Assembly: GCF_028291725.1 (NCBI RefSeq) | Contig: NZ_JAQGNT010000036.1 | Span: 1 to 64,000 of the forward strand | Length of the DNA stretch: 64,000 bases | Origin: Hydrocarboniphaga sp. | GTDB taxonomy: Bacteria > Pseudomonadota > Gammaproteobacteria > Nevskiales > Nevskiaceae | Reading direction: 5' to 3' | Shown: piece by piece, positions 59,738 to 64,000 of the stretch | Layout of the letters: each line of letters opens with the position of its first letter | Position numbering within the stretch: the first letter of the stretch is position 1 | Notes under the pieces: generated by a model | Database searches by the model: none | The model's input: the letters and a program-made list of their open reading frames with translations, nothing else | Told to the model about the DNA's origin: nothing | Translations under genes and position numbers: made by a program

Positions 59738-62158
59738 TCAGAACTGGTAGCGCAAGCCAACCTGCACGAAGTCGCGATCACGCAGCAGATTGTGGCTGCC
59801 GCCGCCGAAGAAAGTGGTGTAGCCCACCGCCGCCGCCCAGGCCTGAGTAAAGCGCACCGTGGCGCTGGCGATCACCGACTTGCGGCCTTCAACGAAATTC
59901 TCGCCGGGGCCCGGCGACACGCCGGACACGTCGTGCGACCAGATGATGGTCGGCTCGACGCCGATGCCGGGGATCACGTTCTCGTAGCGCATGATCGCGA
60001 TGACGCGATAGCCCCACGAGAAGTCGGTGACGAAACCGCTCTTGGTCTGGGTCGGGTTGAAGCGGATGCCGGACGGCCCGATCACCGCCGAATTGGACTG
60101 CGCCGAACCGTCGGCACCGGTGCCGTCGGCGCCGGCGCCGGCCGAGGTGAACGTGGCCGGGCCTTCGATCTGCAGCTTGGACGTCGGCGGCAGGTCGAAG
60201 ATCTGGCTGGCGCCGAGTTCGCCGATCAGGATGATCTGGTTGGCGCCGAGCCAGTTCTCCGGGCCGATCACATTGGTGATGCCGAGGTCGTAGTTCGCGG
60301 TCTTGAACTTCTCCCAGCCGCGAATGTACTGGCCGGGTGCATAGCCCAGCGGGTCGAGGCCGCGGTAAGCCGAGACGAAATCCGGCACGCCATAGCGCGC
60401 GCCCGGCAGCTGCGCGATGGTGCCGGCGCCGGCGAGCACCGCAGGTACGCCGGGCAGATCGCCGACCAGGCCGAAGTCGTAGCTGTCGCCCTGCGCGCCG
60501 GTGCCGTTGCCGCGGGGGAAGATGTTCTGCAGCGCCGCGAACGCGAGGTCGGTGTCGTCGACCTGCAGCGGCTGGTTCGGGCGGTACGCGACCTCGCCCT
60601 GCAGCGAGATGTCGCCGAAAGCGGTGTTGAAGCTGAAGCCGTAGAGGTCGATGTCTTCCGGGTATTCCAGACGCGCCTTGACCGTGTCGAGCACGAAGGC
60701 GTCGCCGTTGGCGCCGATGTTCTGATCCCGGTTCGGCACCAGGCCGCCCGGCAGCGCGCTGGTGACGAACAGTGCCGCATCCGAGCCCGGACAGGCGCCC
60801 AGAACGCCCAGGGTGTCCTGCAGGGTTTTGCCGACGCCGATCGCCGCGGGCTGCAGCGCGCCGGGGCCGGACAGGCAGCCATAGTCGCCTTCGTAGAAGC
60901 TCAGGTACGGCAGGCGGCTGTGATAGCGGCCGGCATACAGCGCCAGCTCGGTGCCGCTGTTGAGCCACTCCGCGTAGTACTTCAGCGAGATGCCGAACTG
61001 GCCGCTGCTCTTGGCCTTGTTCTCCGGCAGCAGTTCGATCGTGCCCGAGGTTTCGGTGATCGCCGACAGCATGATCTGGTCGGGCAGAGCGAGGCGGTCA
61101 GGATCTTCGGCGGTCTTGCCGAAATCCAGGAAGATGTAGTCGCGCTGGTTGCCGGAGCCGATGTCGACCGTCGACAGATACGATCCCGCCGGCGGGATTT
61201 CGGCCGGTTTCCAGGCGTATTGATAGAAGGCCTCGAGCGTGACGTTCTCGACCAGGCTGGTCGAAATCAGCAGCGCAGGCGTCGGCTCCAGCACTTCCGA
61301 GAGTTCCAGGAATGCCGGGCGATACAGCGAGTTCACGTTCGGTGTCGAGAACGAATTGAGGCTGCCGACGACCAGCAAGGTGCTCTCGCCCCAGTTGATG
61401 TTCTGGCTGCCGAGCTTGACCGTCACGTCACGGCTTTCGCCGAGCGGGAACGAGGTCGAGATATAGGCGTCGAGCAGCTTGGCGCCGACGCCGATCTGGT
61501 CCTCGGTAACGCCATTGCGCGAACGCTTGGCACCCTCGCCGATGCCGCGGCGAATCTGGCCGGGGCCGCTGGTGGTGTTCGCGGTCTGGATGTTCGGGTT
61601 GAAATCGCTGCGGTTGTGATTCTCGGCATCGTAGAAACCGTAGCCGCGCACGAACAGATCGAAGCCGCGGTAGTGCGCGGTGATGTCCATCGCCAGCTTG
61701 CCGACGGCCTGGGTCAGATCGCCTTTGTCGTAGTTGATGTCGCCGTCGTCGTTGTTGTTCGAGAACTGGCCAGGTGCATCGACCGCGACCTGGTTGGCGC
61801 TCGAGCCTTCGCCGATGTAGCTGTTAAGGCCCAGCAGGGCGTGCGAAGGGTCGGCGTAATCGAGGTGGCCCTGGCATGAGGTGCCGGCGCCGTTGGGCGC
61901 GACCGGGCACAGGTTGGGGTTGACCTTGTTCTTGGCGATCAGGTCGTTCGAGCGGTTCTCGACGCGCCACTGCGCGCCGACGCTGAGACTGGTGTTGATG
62001 ATGCCGTTGAGCGACTCGTCCGCAAGGTCGAAATCGAAAGGCGTCGCCTGCGCGACGCAGGGGCCGATGATCGTGGCCGCGATCAGCAGCCTCGCAAAAC
62101 GGCGCCGGCAAGTACGGGCGAGCAAAGGTGGGCAAGGGCCGCCATTGGCGTTATGCAT
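59738..62158 (-). CDS. DUF1302 family outer-membrane protein, long form
   Basis: An 806-residue outer-membrane protein with a signal peptide (cut near AQATPFD). It shares with the DUF1302 protein at 27318-29150 the N-terminal INTSLSVGAQWRVENRSND, the segment KLGSQNINWGESTLLVVGSLN and the aromatic C-terminus VGLRYQF. It is about 200 residues longer, with cysteine-bearing insertions (PNLCPV; GTSCQG; YGCLSGP; LGACPGS). No lipase or DUF1329 gene is adjacent. Confidence 0.9.
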   Translation of the reverse strand: MHNANGGPCPPLLARTCRRRFARLLIAATIIGPCVAQATPFDFDLADESLNGIINTSLSVGAQWRVENRSNDLIAKNKVNPNLCPVAPNGAGTSCQGHLDYADPSHALLGLNSYIGEGSSANQVAVDAPGQFSNNNDDGDINYDKGDLTQAVGKLAMDITAHYRGFDLFVRGYGFYDAENHNRSDFNPNIQTANTTSGPGQIRRGIGEGAKRSRNGVTEDQIGVGAKLLDAYISTSFPLGESRDVTVKLGSQNINWGESTLLVVGSLNSFSTPNVNSLYRPAFLELSEVLEPTPALLISTSLVENVTLEAFYQYAWKPAEIPPAGSYLSTVDIGSGNQRDYIFLDFGKTAEDPDRLALPDQIMLSAITETSGTIELLPENKAKSSGQFGISLKYYAEWLNSGTELALYAGRYHSRLPYLSFYEGDYGCLSGPGALQPAAIGVGKTLQDTLGVLGACPGSDAALFVTSALPGGLVPNRDQNIGANGDAFVLDTVKARLEYPEDIDLYGFSFNTAFGDISLQGEVAYRPNQPLQVDDTDLAFAALQNIFPRGNGTGAQGDSYDFGLVGDLPGVPAVLAGAGTIAQLPGARYGVPDFVSAYRGLDPLGYAPGQYIRGWEKFKTANYDLGITNVIGPENWLGANQIILIGELGASQIFDLPPTSKLQIEGPATFTSAGAGADGTGADGSAQSNSAVIGPSGIRFNPTQTKSGFVTDFSWGYRVIAIMRYENVIPGIGVEPTIIWSHDVSGVSPGPGENFVEGRKSVIASATVRFTQAWAAAVGYTTFFGGGSHNLLRDRDFVQVGLRYQF

Positions 62159-62295
62159 CGGACTCTCTCCTCTTTTTTGACTCTAATTTTTATTGGTGCC
62201 GTAACGGCCAATGGCTGCCGGGCTACTCTTGCCCGAATCACGACAGGCTACCAAGCCCTTGCACTCACCGATAGCGGGTCCACCCCCGGCAACGG

Positions 62296-62341
62296 TAGTT
62301 AATTTGATAGTTAATTTAAAGGGGCTGCTAAAGGGGCTGCA
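62296..62341. repeat. Two adjacent 12-bp tandem duplications at the sohB 3' end
   Basis: TAGTTAATTTGA at 62296-62307 is followed by TAGTTAATTTAA, and AAAGGGGCTGCT at 62318-62329 by AAAGGGGCTGCA. The second pair spans the sohB stop codon (62328-62330) and places another stop in frame 12 bases later. Confidence 0.8.
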
Positions 62342-63359
62342 GCATCTCCGAACGCGCCCCGCGCCGCAGGCTCGTTGCCAGCCGCGTCAGGCTGTCGCCG
62401 ACTCTTTCGCTGAGCGGTCGACGCCGGCGGTAACGCAATTCGTAGACGTCGGCATCCTTGGTGCGCCCCAGCAGATAGTCGTCCGACGTGGCGATCTTGT
62501 CGATCAGCTTGAGATCCAGTGCCTGGGTGCCGAACCAGTGCTCGCCGGTGGCGACTTTGGCCAGGTCCAGGCTGGGCCGGTTCTGGGCAACGAAGTTCTT
62601 GAACAGATCGTGGGTCGCCTGGATTTCCTCACGGAACTTGGCGCGGCCGGCTTCGGTGTTCTCCCCGAACAGGGTCAGCGTGCGCTTGTGTTCGCCGGCG
62701 GTATGCAGCTCGAGGTCGATGTCGTGCTTGCGCAGCAGACGGTTGAAGTTCGGGATCTGGGCGACGACGCCGATCGAGCCGACGATTGCGAACGGCGCTG
62801 CGATCACCTGGTCGGCGACACAGGCCATCATGTAGCCGCCACTGGCCGCGATCTTGTCGACGGCAACGGTCAGCTTGAGCCGGCGCTGGCGCAGCCGCAC
62901 CAATTGAGACGAGGCCAGCCCATAGGAGTGCACCAGGCCGCCGCCGCTTTCCAGGCGCAACAGCACTTCGTCTTCGTCGCGGGCAACCTGGAGCAGCGCG
63001 CTGATCTCTTCGCGCAGGCTGGTCACGGCCGAGGCCTGAACGTCGCCATCGAAGTCAAGCACGAAAACACGCGGCTTCGGCGGCGGCGGGGCCTTCTTGT
63101 TCCTTTTTTCTTCCAGTTTTTGCTGCTTCTTGCGGGCGGACGATAGTTTTTTCAGATCGGCGGCATCCAGAAGCTCTTCATTCAGGCCATCCGCCAGTTC
63201 GCGCAAGCGCTGATTGACGTTCTTAATCTCCAGACGGTTGCCCGTTTGTTGCCGGGCGGAACGTAGCAAGCTGCCAATTCCGGCTACCAACAGCAGGAGA
63301 GCCGCGACCCAGGTCACGGTTTTGGCAAGAAACAGCCCGTATTGGGCCAAAAACTGCAT
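62328..63359 (-). CDS. sohB: Inner-membrane serine protease SohB (S49 family)
   Basis: A 343-residue S49 peptidase with an N-terminal membrane helix (residues 11-33) and a charged linker ending in a PPPPKP stretch. The catalytic serine S173 lies in KIAASGGYMMA and the general-base lysine K225 in GEHKRTLTLFGE, as in SppA/SohB. The ATG at 63359 is used; a GTG one codon earlier is possible. The stop lies within a 12-bp duplication. Confidence 0.94.
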   Translation of the reverse strand: MQFLAQYGLFLAKTVTWVAALLLLVAGIGSLLRSARQQTGNRLEIKNVNQRLRELADGLNEELLDAADLKKLSSARKKQQKLEEKRNKKAPPPPKPRVFVLDFDGDVQASAVTSLREEISALLQVARDEDEVLLRLESGGGLVHSYGLASSQLVRLRQRRLKLTVAVDKIAASGGYMMACVADQVIAAPFAIVGSIGVVAQIPNFNRLLRKHDIDLELHTAGEHKRTLTLFGENTEAGRAKFREEIQATHDLFKNFVAQNRPSLDLAKVATGEHWFGTQALDLKLIDKIATSDDYLLGRTKDADVYELRYRRRRPLSERVGDSLTRLATSLRRGARSEMLQPL

Positions 63360-63489
63360 CACAGTTTGGAACTCCGTTGAAAGCGGGTATTGCGATCGTA
63401 ATGTTCCAAGCCCAGGCGTTCAGTCACGGTTTGGTCGTTGATGGCAATGCTGCATAGCGGAAGAAAGGGAAAAATCGGGGGTTTGAGAC

Positions 63490-63520
63490 TTGCCGAGTCT
63501 CATTCAGGTACGCCTATAAT
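63490..63520 (+). promoter_or_regulatory. Sigma-70-type promoter of the partial barrel gene
   Basis: A consensus -10 TATAAT at 63515-63520 with TTGCCG at 63490-63495 (spacer 19). It is 63 bp upstream of the start codon. Confidence 0.6.
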
Positions 63521-63583
63521 AGCCGCGCGGTAAGAAGGCTTGGCCAAAAGCTGTTCCGCTTTGCATGAAGGGAGTTTAATTTA

Positions 63584-64000
63584 ATGAAGAGAATCATCCG
63601 GGCAGGTCTGCTTCTGGGACTGCTGTCCACCGCATCCATCGGCCATGCTCAGGACTCGGTGGCAGACTCACCGTACGAGATGCGTCCGTATATCTCCGAG
63701 CTGTATACCTATACCTTCGAGAACAACGACCGCATCGGAACTGAGCCCGGCCAGGGTGCCCAGCTTAGCGTCGGCAAAGCGATAAACGAGCACTGGGGCT
63801 TGGAGATCGGGGGCTTCTACACCAATTTCCCACATGACGACGTACCGGGCTCCTTTGCACAGCGCGAGTATGGTGCCAAGCTCGACGGCCTGTATTTCTA
63901 CAGCCGCAACCCGTCATTCTCTCCTTACTTCGCAGTCGGTGTCGGCGGTGTCCGCACGGAAATGCGCAACCCGGGAAATGACCGCACGACCGACCCCTTG
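63584..64000 (+). CDS. Outer-membrane beta-barrel protein, N-terminal part (cut by window end)
   Basis: An open frame of 139 codons running off the window. It starts at ATG with GGAG ten bases upstream and a signal peptide (MKRIIRAGLLLGLLSTASI then GHAQD). Alternating strands (MRPYISELYTYTFENNDR; WGLEIGGFYTNF; GLYFYSRNPSFSPYFAVGVGG) fit an OmpA-type barrel. Whether a peptidoglycan-binding domain follows cannot be seen. Confidence 0.85.
   Translation, partial: MKRIIRAGLLLGLLSTASIGHAQDSVADSPYEMRPYISELYTYTFENNDRIGTEPGQGAQLSVGKAINEHWGLEIGGFYTNFPHDDVPGSFAQREYGAKLDGLYFYSRNPSFSPYFAVGVGGVRTEMRNPGNDRTTDPL

Noticed and set aside
59012-61879. Long plus-strand open frame (955 codons) opposite the PEBP and DUF1302 genes
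   Set aside because: Shadow frame of GC-rich coding DNA; Arg/Ala/Asp-rich composition with no motif, while the minus strand shows clear family signatures.

Overview
The window reads as chromosomal DNA of a high-GC gammaproteobacterium. The sequence points towards the Nevskiaceae/Solimonadaceae (Nevskia, Solimonas, Hydrocarboniphaga) or a near relative. Supports are the order TIGR02449 gene - zapA - 6S RNA - 5-formyl-THF cyclo-ligase, the pair metX-metW, two DUF1302 outer-membrane proteins and a Pla-1/cef-type lipase. The genus is an inference; no 16S gene or other decisive marker is present.

Layout. 1-3425: a complete IS21-family element (istA, istB and two accessory ORFs) whose left terminal repeat coincides with base 1. 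It has truncated the toxin gene of a HipB/HipA-type pair (3426-4039). 4100-14243: a copper cluster made of cusCBA efflux genes, a small Cys/His-rich protein, a CopZ chaperone, the CopA ATPase and the CueR regulator, with two CueR-type promoters facing apart in the copZ-copA gap. A tryptophan dioxygenase gene sits inside it. 14508-17235: LytTR regulator, acyltransferase and an HExxH protein. 17344-24864: hydrolases, gpmA, gamma carbonic anhydrase, oligopeptidase A, glycerol-3-phosphate dehydrogenase. 25063-31847: lipase-DUF1302 pair and two tandem esterases. 31969-35931: holA-proA-nadD-rsfS-rlmH. 36082-42836: LuxR regulator, DUF1134, GNAT, YccA, TatD, HTTM-DCC protein, hydrolase. 42895-49644: sensory module (barrel protein, TerB, triple-receiver hybrid kinase, CheR, REC-GGDEF). 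49727-55313: metW, metX, yggT, proC, ilvA and a barrel protein. 55426-57327: EVE protein, cyclo-ligase, 6S RNA, zapA. 57432-64000: Do-type protease, PEBP protein, DUF1302, SohB and the start of a barrel protein cut by the window end.

How the genes work together. The copper genes form a full circuit: CueR senses cytoplasmic Cu(I), CopZ and CopA move it to the periplasm, CusCBA expels it. The 42-50 kb module combines ligand sensing, phosphorelay, a CheR-type methyltransferase and cyclic-di-GMP synthesis. The lipase-DUF1302 pair looks built to release and take up lipids.

The most striking non-coding signal is a set of at least five families of GTAG-capped palindromes (REP-like). One lies in every one of the eight convergent gene junctions of the window, and in three genes the palindrome itself supplies the TAG stop codon. 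No tRNA, rRNA or CRISPR array was seen.
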